From positions 1 to 40,820 of the forward strand of contig CAYNOS010000021.1 in the NCBI GenBank assembly GCA_964398985.1: DNA of 40,820 nucleotides. The letters run 5' to 3'. The position numbers and the translations under genes are program-made. Origin of the DNA: CAYMRL01 sp964398985 (lineage in GTDB: Bacteria > Deinococcota > Deinococci > Deinococcales > Trueperaceae). Of this stretch, positions 26,578 to 35,187 are shown in pieces (position 1 is the first letter of the stretch; every line of letters begins with the position of its first letter). Below the pieces are notes generated by a model. It was not told the origin of the DNA, searched no databases, and saw nothing but the letters and a program-made list of their open reading frames with translations.

Positions 26578-27663
26578 TCATCCCCGCGCGGCCGCGCTGG
26601 GCTTCAACCTGCCGAGCCCTTCGGCCAACACGACGAGATCGTCGCCGGCCGTGAGCACGAAGTCGTACGAGGGGTTGGTGTGGGTCACTCCTGAGCGCGA
26701 CACCGCCAGCAGCGTGGCGGAGCAGTTGCGGCGCAGCCACGCCGACGCTTCGTCGATGGGCCTGTCGATGCACTCCTCGGGCAGCCCGACGCGGTAGAGC
26801 TCCGAGCCCTCGCCTCCCGACACGATGTCGGTGACCAGCTCCGACAACCCCGGGTACATCGCCGAGCGGGCCAGCAGGCGGGACGACAGCTTCGAGGTGA
26901 TCAGGAACTCGTCGACGCTGGTCCGCCTGAAGTGCGTGGCATGCAGCGGGTTGTTGACCTCGACGATGGTGCGCACCGCCGGCGCGAGCGCTTCGATGGC
27001 CAGCACCACCAGGATCGAGTGCATGTCGGCCTCGTCGCTGCCGTCGCGCGGACAGATCACGGCGGAGCGGGCGTTCTCGATGCCGGCACGCTTGAGGTCG
27101 GAGTCCGAGGTGTCGGAGCCGCGCACGAAGTAGACGCCGTCGCCGGCCGGGCTCTTCTCCGCTTCGCACACCAGGACCACCCGGCCGCCATACTCGTCGT
27201 TCCGCAGTTCTTGGATGAGGTTGCGTGCCGTCGCGTTCCAACCGCACACGACGATGTGGTTCGTGTACCCGGATGCACCCATGCCTTGCCCTTCTTTGAG
27301 CAGGAAATCGATCATGAACCCGACCAGCGCTCCCGTGATGGTGGCTACGATCGCGACGCCGAAGAGCCCCATCAGCCAGCCCATCACCCACCCGACGGGT
27401 CCGGAAGCGAACGAGGCGTCGCCTTGTCCAAGCGCCATGGTTGCCGCCCAGTAGAGGGATGCGCCCAGGTCGACGAGGCCGCGGTCCGTCTCGAACGCCC
27501 AGATGATCAGAGCGGTGAGCAGGAGTATGACCAGCAGGCCGCCGAACAGCGACCTGAAGAAGCCGCCCTCGACCTGCTTGGTCACCCGCTTCAGGTGCCA
27601 GGCAGCTCTGCGCACGAACGCGTTCTCGAACAGCCGCGCGAGCTGGGTTCTCACGTGAGACAT
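26578..27663 (-). CDS. TrkA/RCK-domain ion-channel-like protein with unusual pore motif
   Basis: 361 aa. TM1 about 37-56, pore helix region 68-82, TM2 about 89-122, then an RCK domain starting NHIVVCGWNATARNL (about 135) and a TrkA_C-like end (VGLPEECIDRPIDEASAWL, then GDDLVVLAEG). The architecture is that of two-TM potassium channels gated by cytoplasmic RCK rings. The expected TVGYGD filter reads ALGQGD (79-82 GQGD), so ion selectivity is uncertain. Start ATG 27663 or GTG 27654; the latter is 9 bases after TATCCT (27664-27669) and fits the local leaderless pattern. Confidence 0.85.
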   Translation of the reverse strand: MSHVRTQLARLFENAFVRRAAWHLKRVTKQVEGGFFRSLFGGLLVILLLTALIIWAFETDRGLVDLGASLYWAATMALGQGDASFASGPVGWVMGWLMGLFGVAIVATITGALVGFMIDFLLKEGQGMGASGYTNHIVVCGWNATARNLIQELRNDEYGGRVVLVCEAEKSPAGDGVYFVRGSDTSDSDLKRAGIENARSAVICPRDGSDEADMHSILVVLAIEALAPAVRTIVEVNNPLHATHFRRTSVDEFLITSKLSSRLLARSAMYPGLSELVTDIVSGGEGSELYRVGLPEECIDRPIDEASAWLRRNCSATLLAVSRSGVTHTNPSYDFVLTAGDDLVVLAEGLGRLKPSAAARG

Positions 27664-27668
27664 AGGAT
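27663..27668 (+). promoter_or_regulatory. Leaderless -10 box for the PfkB kinase, overlapping the opposing -10 box
   Basis: TAGGAT, 7-base spacer, GTG 27676. On the other strand TATCCT occupies 27664-27669, so the two divergent -10 boxes overlap by five bases. Confidence 0.5.
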
Positions 27669-27675
27669 AGGGACC

Positions 27676-28683
27676 GTGACCGGAGGCGAGCGAGTGGATT
27701 TTCCCCAAGCGGGGGTTGAGACGGGGTCCGGCTTCGCGCCGGCGCCGCGGGCGCCGGTGCCGCTGGCGGTCGTTGGCGATTACGCCTGGGACGTGATGAT
27801 CCGCGGCAACACCGAGCTGCTCGCCGGCGGGGACATCTTCGGCGAAGTGCAGCTCGCTCCCGGCGGCAGCGCCGCCAACGCGGCGGTGTGGGCCAGGCGT
27901 TGCGGGCTCGCCACCACCTTCGTCGGCAAGATCGGCCACGACCGCTTCGGGGTCTTGGCACAAGAAGACCTCGCCAGCGAGGGCGTCGACGCCGTGTGGC
28001 TCCACTCCGACGCCCACCTGACGGGCTCGGTGGCGGTGTGGATCGACCACACCGGGCAACGCTCGATGGTCTCGGGCAAGGGCGCCGATCACTACCTGCT
28101 GCCGTCCGAGCTGCCGTTGAGGCTGCTGGGACGTACCGAACACCTGCACCTGAGCGCCTGGTCGTTCTTCGGCGACCCGCCCCGCGCCGCCGTCAGACGC
28201 GCCGCCGCCGTTGTCAAGGACGCCGGCGGCACGCTGTCGTTCGATCCCGGTTCGTTCCAGATGATCCAGGAGCTGGGTGTGGCGACCTTCCTGTCGTTCA
28301 CGGCCGACCTCGGCGTCGACCTGCTGTTCCCGAACTTCGAGGAGGGGCAGGTGCTGAGCGGCGAGAGCGAGCCCGCCAAGGTCGCGCGGCGCCTCGGCGA
28401 GCTCTACCGCGGGGCCCTGATCGCCCTCAAGCTCGACGCCGATGGTGCCTACCTGCTGGTCGACGGCGTCGGCATCGAGTGCGCCCCTGCGCCGGGCCGA
28501 CTGGTCGACGCCACGGGCGCCGGCGACGCGTTCGCCGGAGCTTTTCTGGCGAGCTGGCTGCAAGGCGAGGCGCCGGCGGCGGCGGCGGCCAAGGCGAACA
28601 CCGTCTCGGCCTGGGTGATCGAGCGCGTCGGCGCCAGGCCGCCGGTGGACGCGGCCCTCAAGCGCATCCTGGACGCGGGCTGA
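27676..28683 (+). CDS. PfkB family carbohydrate kinase
   Basis: 335 aa. The N-terminal substrate region has VVGDYAWDVMIRG and the GGSAANAAVWARRCG signature, and the C-terminal catalytic/anion-hole motif is DATGAGDAFAGAFLASW. PfkB (ribokinase-like) enzymes phosphorylate sugars or nucleosides; the substrate cannot be read from sequence. The open frame extends far upstream, but those codons are antisense to the channel gene. GTG 27676 is chosen because it lies 7 bases after TAGGAT and before the first conserved motif. Only 12 bases separate it from the divergent channel gene. Confidence 0.9.
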   Translation: MTGGERVDFPQAGVETGSGFAPAPRAPVPLAVVGDYAWDVMIRGNTELLAGGDIFGEVQLAPGGSAANAAVWARRCGLATTFVGKIGHDRFGVLAQEDLASEGVDAVWLHSDAHLTGSVAVWIDHTGQRSMVSGKGADHYLLPSELPLRLLGRTEHLHLSAWSFFGDPPRAAVRRAAAVVKDAGGTLSFDPGSFQMIQELGVATFLSFTADLGVDLLFPNFEEGQVLSGESEPAKVARRLGELYRGALIALKLDADGAYLLVDGVGIECAPAPGRLVDATGAGDAFAGAFLASWLQGEAPAAAAAKANTVSAWVIERVGARPPVDAALKRILDAG

Positions 28684-28696
28684 GCCCCGCCGGCGG

Positions 28697-28710
28697 GCCG
28701 CTCCGGCGGC
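28697..28710 (+). terminator. Short GC-rich hairpin after the PfkB gene
   Basis: GCCGC-TCCG-GCGGC, 14 bases after the stop. No T-tract follows, so terminator function is uncertain. Confidence 0.35.
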
Positions 28711-28754
28711 TCCGCCGAGTACCGGCCGCGAGCGCTGCGCGCCAGGGCAGAGGC

Positions 28755-28760
28755 TAGACT
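28755..28760 (+). promoter_or_regulatory. Leaderless -10 box for the thiolase operon
   Basis: TAGACT, 8-base spacer, ATG 28769. No Shine-Dalgarno sequence. Confidence 0.55.
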
Positions 28761-28768
28761 CGACGCAC

Positions 28769-30112
28769 ATGGTCGCCAGCCGGAAGCAGCGCACTGCGCC
28801 GAAGGGGCGGGCCGCGGTGGTGGTCGAAGCCGTCAGGACCCCGTTCAGCAAGGCGGGCGGCGCGTACGACTCGCTGGTGGCCTACGACCTGGCGAGGATG
28901 GCGCTGGCGGCCGTGCTGCGGCGCAGCGCCGTCGAGCCGGCGGACGTCGGTCAAGTGGTTCTCGGCAACGTGGTACAGAACGCGGCGAACCCCAACGTCG
29001 CGCGCGACGCGGCGCTGGCCGCCGGCGTGCCGCGCAGCGCCCCGGCCCACAGCGTGAGCATGGCCTGCATCTCCGCCAACCGCGCGATCTCGGACGCCGC
29101 GATGGCGATCGCCGTTGGAGACGTCGACGTGGCCCTGGCTGGCGGCGTCGAGATGCTCGGCGACGTGCCCGTCGGTTTCTCGCGCGAAGTGAGACGCAGG
29201 CTGTTCGCCAGCCGCCGTTACCGCAACGTCGTCGAGTGGCGCGGCTTCTTCGCGGGCCTGCCGCTCAGCGAGCTGTTGCCCAAGCCGCCGGCCATCGCCG
29301 AGTTCACCAGTGGTGAGACGATGGGCGCCAGCGCCGACCGCCTGGCGGCACGCTTCGGGGTGAGCCGCCAGGAGCAGGACGCCTTCGCCCTGCGCTCGCA
29401 CGAGCTGGCTGCCCATGCCCGGCGCGAGGGGTGGCTCGAGCGGCAGATCGAGAGCGTGGTCGTTCCCGCCAGCAGCCCGCGCGGCGAGCCTCGCGTCGTC
29501 ACCGCCGATGACGGTGTGCGCGAAGACACCAGCCTCGAGCGCTTGGCGGCGCTCAAGCCGGCGTTCGTCAGACCGTTCGGCACCGTCACCGCCGGCAACG
29601 CCAGCCCGCTGACCGACGGCGCCGGGGCGGTGGCATTGGCCTCGCAGCAATACGCTGCCGCCAACGGGCTGAGGGCTCGCGCCGAGGTCGTCGACTTCTG
29701 CTTCGTGGCGCAGGACCCCGGCGACGAGCTGCTGCTCGGGCCCGCCTACGCCGTGCCGCGGCTCCTCGCACGCAATGCCCTGACGGTGACGGACATCGAC
29801 GTCTTCGAGGTTCACGAGGCCTTCGCCGGCCAGGTGCTGGCGGTCGTGAACGCGCTGGCTTCGGAGGCCTTCGGCCGCGGGAGCCTCGGGCTCGAGGGTG
29901 CCTACGGCGAACTCGATCTGGAGCGAGTGAACCGCTGGGGAGGATCGCTATCGCTGGGACACCCCTTCGGAGCCACCGGGGCGCGGCTGGTGGCGACAGC
30001 CGTCGACCGTTTGGAGCGCGAAAACGGCGAGCTGGCCGTGGTCACCGCCTGCGCCGCCGGCGGGCTGGGGCACGCGATGCTGCTCAGGCGCTTGCCGGGA
30101 GGTGCTGCGTGA
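28769..30112 (+). CDS. Acetyl-CoA C-acyltransferase (thiolase), FadA/FadI type
   Basis: 447 aa. Catalytic Cys100 in VSMACISANRA, then HEAFAGQ, the GGSLSLGHPFGATGARL histidine and the C-terminal TACAAGGLGHAML cysteine form the thiolase active site. It performs the last step of beta-oxidation, releasing acetyl-CoA. Length and the LPLSELLPKPP region point to the FadI/trifunctional-beta group rather than an acetoacetyl-CoA biosynthetic thiolase. The stop overlaps the next gene's GTG in a GTGA arrangement (30109-30112), giving a tight two-gene beta-oxidation operon. Confidence 0.92.
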   Translation: MVASRKQRTAPKGRAAVVVEAVRTPFSKAGGAYDSLVAYDLARMALAAVLRRSAVEPADVGQVVLGNVVQNAANPNVARDAALAAGVPRSAPAHSVSMACISANRAISDAAMAIAVGDVDVALAGGVEMLGDVPVGFSREVRRRLFASRRYRNVVEWRGFFAGLPLSELLPKPPAIAEFTSGETMGASADRLAARFGVSRQEQDAFALRSHELAAHARREGWLERQIESVVVPASSPRGEPRVVTADDGVREDTSLERLAALKPAFVRPFGTVTAGNASPLTDGAGAVALASQQYAAANGLRARAEVVDFCFVAQDPGDELLLGPAYAVPRLLARNALTVTDIDVFEVHEAFAGQVLAVVNALASEAFGRGSLGLEGAYGELDLERVNRWGGSLSLGHPFGATGARLVATAVDRLERENGELAVVTACAAGGLGHAMLLRRLPGGAA

Positions 30113-32328
30113 CGCAGCCACCTCGCCAGGCGGCGGGCACAACGGGTGCCGGTCTGCGGCGCGAGCGCCGGGGCGAGGTGGCTCTGCTCCTGATCGACCA
30201 GCCGGGGCGCAGCGTCAACCTGCTCGACGTGCCGCTTCTGACCGAACTGTCGCTCGCGATCGACGAGCTGGCCGCCGACCCCGAGGTGAGGGCGGTGGTG
30301 CTCACCAGCGCCCAGCCGGGGCGGTTCCTCGCCGGGGCCGACGTGGCCTCGTTCCTCGACTACCGCACGCAAGACGAGGTCGTCGAGGCCATCGCTGCCG
30401 GCAACGCGGTGCTGGCGCGCATCGAGGCGAGCAGCAAGCCGTGGGTGGCCGCCATCGACGGAGCCTGTCTGGGCGGGGGCACCGAGCTGGCGCTGGCGCT
30501 GCACTACCGACTGGCAAGCACCGGCGCCTCCACCCGCATCGGACTGCCGGAGGTGCAGCTCGGGCTGCTGCCGGGTCTCGGCGGCTGCGTCAGGCTGCCC
30601 GAGCGTGTCGGCGTTGCCATGGCGGCCGACATGATCTTGAGCGGCCGCAACCTCTACCCGCGCCCGGCCCTGAGGGCCGGCTTGGTCGATGCGCTCGTTC
30701 ACAGCGAGGGCCTCATCGAAGCGGCGCTGGCCGCGGCTCGCGGGTTGGCCGCCGGCAGCGTGAGACCGCGTCGCGTCAAGCGCTCGGTCGGCTGGTCGGC
30801 GCTCGAGACCCGCCCGGGCCGCGAGTTGGTGCTGAGACGGGCGGGGTCGGCGGCGCGGCGGCGCAGCCACGGCAACTACCCAGCGGTCGAGGAGATCCTC
30901 GCAGTGCTGAGCGCGTACGTGAGGGGCGGCCGCTCCGCCGGTCTGGCGGCCAGCACCAGCGGTTTCGCGCGGCTGCTCTTCACGAACGAGGCGCGCGCGC
31001 TGATCCACTTGTTCTTCGCTCAGACGGCAGCCAGGCGCAACCCATGGGCGGCGGACGCTCTCGAGGTCGAGCGGATCGCCGTGTTGGGCGCCGGCCTGAT
31101 GGGCGCCGGCATCACTGAGGTCAGCGCCGCCGCCGGGCTCGACGTGCTGCTCAAGGACGTGGGGCTCGAGCGGGCCCTGCGCGGCAAGGGCGAGGTCTAC
31201 CGCGGGCTGTCGGCGCGCGTCGGCAAGGGGCGCAGCGCGTTCGAGCGCGACCGAGCCAGCGAGCGGGTCGCCGCGATCAGCGACTACTCGCCCTTGGCAA
31301 CCGCCCAGGTGACGATCGAGGCCGTCCTGGAAGAGCCTAGTCTCAAGCGCGAGATGCTCGCGGCGGCGGAAGCCGTGACCGCAGAGCGGCACGTGTTCGC
31401 GTCGAACACGTCGGCCATCCCGATCGCCGAGATCGCGTCCGAAGCGCTGCGGCCGGAGGCGGTGCTGGGCATGCACTACTTCTCGCCGGTGCCCAAGATG
31501 CCTCTGCTCGAGGTGGTGGTAACTCAGCGGACCGCTCCGTGGGCCGTGGGCACCGCCGTGGCTCTCGGCCAGCGGCAGGGCAAGACCGTGATCGTGGTCG
31601 GCGACGGCCCCGGGTTCTACACGACGCGTGTTCTCGGCGCGTACGTCAGCGAGGCCATGCGCCTACTCGCGGAGGGCGTCGACGCGTTGGCGCTCGAGGC
31701 TGCGCTGGTCGCGTACGGCTTCCCTCTGGGGCCGCTGGCCATGCTCGACGACGTCGGCCTGCAGACCAGCGCCAAGATCTCGCAGGTGATGGAGCAGTAC
31801 GGGCCGGCGAGCACCGCCGACACGGCGCAGCGGGGGGCCCACGGCGCCGGTGCCGTGGCGGTCGCTGCGGACCCGGGTCCCGTCGCTGCCAGGCTCGTCG
31901 CGGCCGGCTACCTGGGCCGCCGTGCCGGCAAGGGCTGGTACGTGTACGAAGGCGGCAAGCGCCAGCGGCGCATCGACCCGGGGGCGTTGGCGGCAGCCGG
32001 CCTGCCCAGCCAGGCGAGAGCGGGCGCGCCCGGCGCCGCGGAGGTCGTCGAGCGGGTCTCGATGATCATCGTCAGAGAGGCGCTGGCGTGTCTCGACGAA
32101 GGTGTGCTCAAGAGCCCGCGCGATGGCGACCTCGGCGCGGTGTTCGGCTTCGGCTTCCCGCCGTTCCGCGGTGGGCCGTTCTTCCTCGTCGACCAGCTGG
32201 GTGCCGACAAGGTGCTGGCGACGCTCGAGCGCCTGAGCGCCCGCCACGGGGAGCGTTTCGCGCCGCCCGCCTCGCTGCGGCAGCGGGCCGAGAAGGGCGA
32301 GCCGTTCCATCCCCTGCGTCGCGCCTAG
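30109..32328 (+). CDS. 3-hydroxyacyl-CoA dehydrogenase / enoyl-CoA hydratase (FadB/FadJ-like)
   Basis: 739 aa fusion enzyme of beta-oxidation. The N-terminal crotonase domain (about 15-200) has GRFLAGADVASF and DGACLGGGTELALALHYR, the oxyanion-hole region. A linker follows, then the NAD-binding domain starting IAVLGAGLMGAGITEVSAA (about 324) and two C-terminal 3-HCDH domains containing GMHYFSPVPKMPLLEVV and FPPFRGGPFFLVDQLG. It hydrates trans-2-enoyl-CoA and oxidises the 3-hydroxyacyl-CoA to the thiolase substrate. GTG start overlaps the thiolase stop. Partner of the thiolase in a multienzyme complex. Confidence 0.94.
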   Translation: MTQPPRQAAGTTGAGLRRERRGEVALLLIDQPGRSVNLLDVPLLTELSLAIDELAADPEVRAVVLTSAQPGRFLAGADVASFLDYRTQDEVVEAIAAGNAVLARIEASSKPWVAAIDGACLGGGTELALALHYRLASTGASTRIGLPEVQLGLLPGLGGCVRLPERVGVAMAADMILSGRNLYPRPALRAGLVDALVHSEGLIEAALAAARGLAAGSVRPRRVKRSVGWSALETRPGRELVLRRAGSAARRRSHGNYPAVEEILAVLSAYVRGGRSAGLAASTSGFARLLFTNEARALIHLFFAQTAARRNPWAADALEVERIAVLGAGLMGAGITEVSAAAGLDVLLKDVGLERALRGKGEVYRGLSARVGKGRSAFERDRASERVAAISDYSPLATAQVTIEAVLEEPSLKREMLAAAEAVTAERHVFASNTSAIPIAEIASEALRPEAVLGMHYFSPVPKMPLLEVVVTQRTAPWAVGTAVALGQRQGKTVIVVGDGPGFYTTRVLGAYVSEAMRLLAEGVDALALEAALVAYGFPLGPLAMLDDVGLQTSAKISQVMEQYGPASTADTAQRGAHGAGAVAVAADPGPVAARLVAAGYLGRRAGKGWYVYEGGKRQRRIDPGALAAAGLPSQARAGAPGAAEVVERVSMIIVREALACLDEGVLKSPRDGDLGAVFGFGFPPFRGGPFFLVDQLGADKVLATLERLSARHGERFAPPASLRQRAEKGEPFHPLRRA

Positions 32329-32441
32329 CGTGGCGCGGCCGCGCCGGTGCGCGGCAGCGACGAGCGGCGCGCGCCGCCTGGCTGGTGGAGGCCGCTGAGC
32401 GCGTGGCGGCGCTGGTGGAGGAGATCTCCGGCCTCCGAGCG

Positions 32442-32447
32442 TAAGCT
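32442..32447 (+). promoter_or_regulatory. Leaderless -10 box for the MFS transporter
   Basis: TAAGCT, 7-base spacer, GTG 32455. It decides the start within a long open frame that runs back to 32347. Confidence 0.5.
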
Positions 32448-32454
32448 GAGCTTC

Positions 32455-34026
32455 GTGCCTGGCGAAGCCCCCTCATCGAGCGCGAGCCCGCGGGCGCCGG
32501 CCGCCGGCGCCCAGGACGGCGTCGGCGAAGCGACGAGCGTGACCAACGACCGCAGGCCGCTGGTCTTGGCGTTCCTGATGACGACGATGACCCTCGGTTC
32601 GATCGAGGGGACCATCGTCGCCACCGCGATGCCCAGCATCGCCTCGGCTCTCGGCGGCTTCGAGCTCTACGCCTGGGTGTTCGCCGCCTACCTGCTGACG
32701 CAGGCGGTGTCCACCCCGATCGTGGGGCGTCTGGCCGACTCGTTCGGGCGCAAGCCGCTGCTCATCGCCAGCATCGCGGTCTTCCTGGCGGCGTCGGTGG
32801 CCTGCGGTTTCGCCGACTCGATGCCGCTGCTGATCGCCTTGCGCTTCTTCCAGGGATTCGGTGCCGGCGGCATCTTCACCACGGTCGTCACCCTCGCCGG
32901 GGACCTCTACACGGTGCGCGAGCGCGGCCGCATCCAGGCCTATCTCGCGAGCGTGTGGGGCGTCTCGGCCATCGTGGGTCCCTTGCTGGGCGGCCTGATC
33001 GTGACGAACTTCGACTGGGCCTGGGTCTTCTGGTTCAGCGTGCCGTTCGGGATCGCGTCGATCGTGGGGCTCTCGAAGTTCCTGGTCGAGAAGGTCGACC
33101 ACCGCGTCCGAAGGCCGATGGACTGGCCGGGGGCCGCGCTGCTGATGGTGGCGATGACCGGGCTGATGCTCTTGCTGAACCAGGGTTCCGACATGCCGCG
33201 GGACCGCATGCTGGTCATCGGCGCGCTCACGCTGGGCGCGGCGGTGGTGCTGGCCCGGCGCCTGTCGACGCGCGACGACTCGATCCTGCCGTTGGGCCTG
33301 TGGCGCGACCGGTTGATCCTCCTCGCCAACCTGAGCGGTTTCACGGCCGGGATACTGATGATCGGTCTGATCACCTACGTGCCTCCGTACGTGCAAGGGG
33401 TGATGGGCTACGCTCCGCTCGTCGCCGGCTTCGCGCTGAGCACGATGTCGCTGGGTTGGCCGCTGGCGTCCACCACCGCCGGTCGGTTGCTGATCCCGAT
33501 CGGTCCCGCGCGCACCGCGCAACTCGGCGGCCTGGCGGGCCTCCTTGGCGGCACGATGTTCCTGTTCGCCACGCCCGATCTCGGGCCGTGGTGGGTTGCG
33601 GCCTCGTCGTTCCTGGTCGGCATCGGGCTCGGCTTCATCAACACCTCGTCGATCGTCTCTATCCAGGCGGTGGTCTCCTGGGACCGCCGGGCTACGGCCA
33701 CGGCCGGGAACATGCTCATGCGTCTGCTCGGCAACTCACTCGGCGCCGCCATGCTCGGTGGCGTGCTCAACGCCGGCCTGGTGCGGCGCATCGCCGAGGC
33801 GGGGCCGGGCTCCGGACTCGAACTTGCTGCCATCGAGCGGCTGCTGTCGCCGGAAGGCGTGCCCGCTGCCGGCCCGGCCGCGGCAGCCGTCCCAGGTGCT
33901 GGGCTGGAGTTGCTGCGTGCGACGCTGGCGGGCGGTCTGCACGAGGTGTTCATTGCCGCCTTCATCGCCGCCGTGGTGCTGTTCGCGCTGACTCTGCTGT
34001 GGCCCGCCGGGCGCCGCCTGGAGTGA
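32455..34026 (+). CDS. MFS transporter, DHA2 (14-TM drug efflux) type
   Basis: 523 aa. A polar, Ala/Ser-rich N-terminus of about 35 residues precedes roughly 14 hydrophobic segments. Motif A appears as GRLADSFGRKPLL between TM2 and TM3, and the SIEGTIVATAMPSIASALGG motif of TM1 (motif D1) is typical of EmrB/QacA-type proton antiporters. A GPLLGGLIVTNFDWAWVFW segment (motif C) also fits. Substrates cannot be predicted. GTG 32455 is favoured over upstream codons by the TAAGCT promoter. No regulator is adjacent. Confidence 0.9.
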   Translation: MPGEAPSSSASPRAPAAGAQDGVGEATSVTNDRRPLVLAFLMTTMTLGSIEGTIVATAMPSIASALGGFELYAWVFAAYLLTQAVSTPIVGRLADSFGRKPLLIASIAVFLAASVACGFADSMPLLIALRFFQGFGAGGIFTTVVTLAGDLYTVRERGRIQAYLASVWGVSAIVGPLLGGLIVTNFDWAWVFWFSVPFGIASIVGLSKFLVEKVDHRVRRPMDWPGAALLMVAMTGLMLLLNQGSDMPRDRMLVIGALTLGAAVVLARRLSTRDDSILPLGLWRDRLILLANLSGFTAGILMIGLITYVPPYVQGVMGYAPLVAGFALSTMSLGWPLASTTAGRLLIPIGPARTAQLGGLAGLLGGTMFLFATPDLGPWWVAASSFLVGIGLGFINTSSIVSIQAVVSWDRRATATAGNMLMRLLGNSLGAAMLGGVLNAGLVRRIAEAGPGSGLELAAIERLLSPEGVPAAGPAAAAVPGAGLELLRATLAGGLHEVFIAAFIAAVVLFALTLLWPAGRRLE

Positions 34027-34058
34027 CAGGCGGAGCCGGCGCCCGCCGGCGGCACCTA

Positions 34059-34064
34059 TAGACT
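34059..34064 (+). promoter_or_regulatory. Leaderless -10 box for the 34071 gene
   Basis: TAGACT (within TATAGACT), 6-base spacer, GTG 34071. No Shine-Dalgarno sequence. Confidence 0.6.
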
Positions 34065-34070
34065 GCGTTC

Positions 34071-35138
34071 GTGGTGCGCTTCACCAGGCGCCTGGCGGCG
34101 TGGTTGTCGATTCTCGTCGCCCTGGGAGCGGTGGGCTTCAAGGGCTGGCTGGAGTTCTCGGGTCCGTATCTCGAGGCGCTTCCGTTCCACCCGTTCTGCG
34201 CCGAAGCGGCGGCTCTGCTCGCAGCTGACGACGTGGCCGGGGCCCTGGAGCTGGCGGAGGCGGGCGAGTGCGTGAGCGTCGCCGAGCGCGCCGGCGAGCG
34301 CTGGGACAGCTTGGCCGCCACCTTTCAGCGCTGCCTCGATGGCGCCTGGACCGGCGAGGCTGACGACGCGGCCTCGCTCGCGTGCGCCGTGGCCAGTGAC
34401 CTGGTCGTGTTCGGCGACGTCCGCGACCTCACCCGCCAGGGCCTCTCGTGGAGCCGTGGCGACGACGTCGACATCGTGCTGGTGAGCCTGTCGGCCGCCG
34501 GCGTGGCTCTGACGTTCGTGCCTCAGGCGGGCACCGGCGCTTCGCTGTTGAAGGTCGCCCGCAAGGCAGGCACGCTGTCCGACAGGCTGGCCGGCGCCGC
34601 CTACGCGCTGTTCAAGCAGCGTTCGTGGCGCGCACTGGGGGGACTGCTTGGCGACGCGGGCAGGATCAGCGCCAAGCTGGGGCCTGCGAGAGCGACGCGC
34701 GCTCTGGCCTACGCCGACAGCGCCGAGGAGCTCAACGACGTGGCGCGCTTCGTGGAGACGACCTCGAACCCGCTGCTCGGTCTCAAGTGGGGCGGCAAGC
34801 GCGTGCTGCGCTTGACCGACGACCCCGACCTCTACGCCAAGGCCTTGGCGAAGGGGCGCAACGGCCTGCTGCTGGCGTCCGAGCGCGGGGCCAGCGCCCT
34901 GTTGGCGCGCAAGCCGCTGATCATCACGATCGCCAAGCTCGTCTACGGCGGCGCGGCGACCCTGCTGGCCGCGCTGTTGCTGGAGCTGTTGTCGTGGCAG
35001 AACGTCCTGCTGGGCGCCTCGGCGCTGCTGCTGCTCGCCGCCATGCTGCTGCCGCGTCGACCGCGCCGACCGCGTCGGCCGCGCCCCGAGGCAGGTGCCG
35101 AACGTGGGCGCGTGTGGCGCGCAGCAGGCCCCAGTTGA
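34071..35138 (+). CDS. Membrane protein of unknown function
   Basis: 355 aa, not recognised. An N-terminal membrane anchor (RRLAAWLSILVALGAVGF) is followed by an extracytoplasmic-looking domain with several Cys (PFHPFCAEAA, AGECVSV, FQRCLDG, LACAVAS), a weakly hydrophobic middle (VLVSLSAAGVALTFVP), a helical basic region, and two strong C-terminal membrane segments (IAKLVYGGAATLLAALLLELL and LLGASALLLLAAMLL) before a basic RRPRRPRRPR tail. Four cysteines between residues 43 and 105 could form disulphides if that part is exported. It has its own leaderless promoter and ends at a hairpin. No functional neighbour. Confidence 0.65.
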   Translation: MVRFTRRLAAWLSILVALGAVGFKGWLEFSGPYLEALPFHPFCAEAAALLAADDVAGALELAEAGECVSVAERAGERWDSLAATFQRCLDGAWTGEADDAASLACAVASDLVVFGDVRDLTRQGLSWSRGDDVDIVLVSLSAAGVALTFVPQAGTGASLLKVARKAGTLSDRLAGAAYALFKQRSWRALGGLLGDAGRISAKLGPARATRALAYADSAEELNDVARFVETTSNPLLGLKWGGKRVLRLTDDPDLYAKALAKGRNGLLLASERGASALLARKPLIITIAKLVYGGAATLLAALLLELLSWQNVLLGASALLLLAAMLLPRRPRRPRRPRPEAGAERGRVWRAAGPS

Positions 35139-35142
35139 GAGG

Positions 35143-35167
35143 GGGCCGGGCATCGCGAGCCCGGCCC
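35143..35167. terminator. Hairpin between convergent genes
   Basis: GGGCCGGGC, a 7-base loop, GCCCGGCCC: a perfect 9-bp stem between the 34071 gene and merR. No T-tract. Confidence 0.55.
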
Positions 35168-35187
35168 GGTCGTCTGGCAGGTGCCGC

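Noticed and set aside
26932..27675. Upstream extension of the PfkB frame
   Set aside because: It is antisense to the RCK channel gene and lacks PfkB features; the kinase domain starts after 27676.
27664..28851. Upstream extension of the channel-protein frame
   Set aside because: It is antisense to the PfkB gene; the translation has no membrane segments or motifs.
31539..32444. 301-codon plus-strand frame inside the FadB/FadJ-like gene
   Set aside because: Out-of-frame shadow rich in Arg, Gly and Ala; the real gene covers the same DNA with clear domains.
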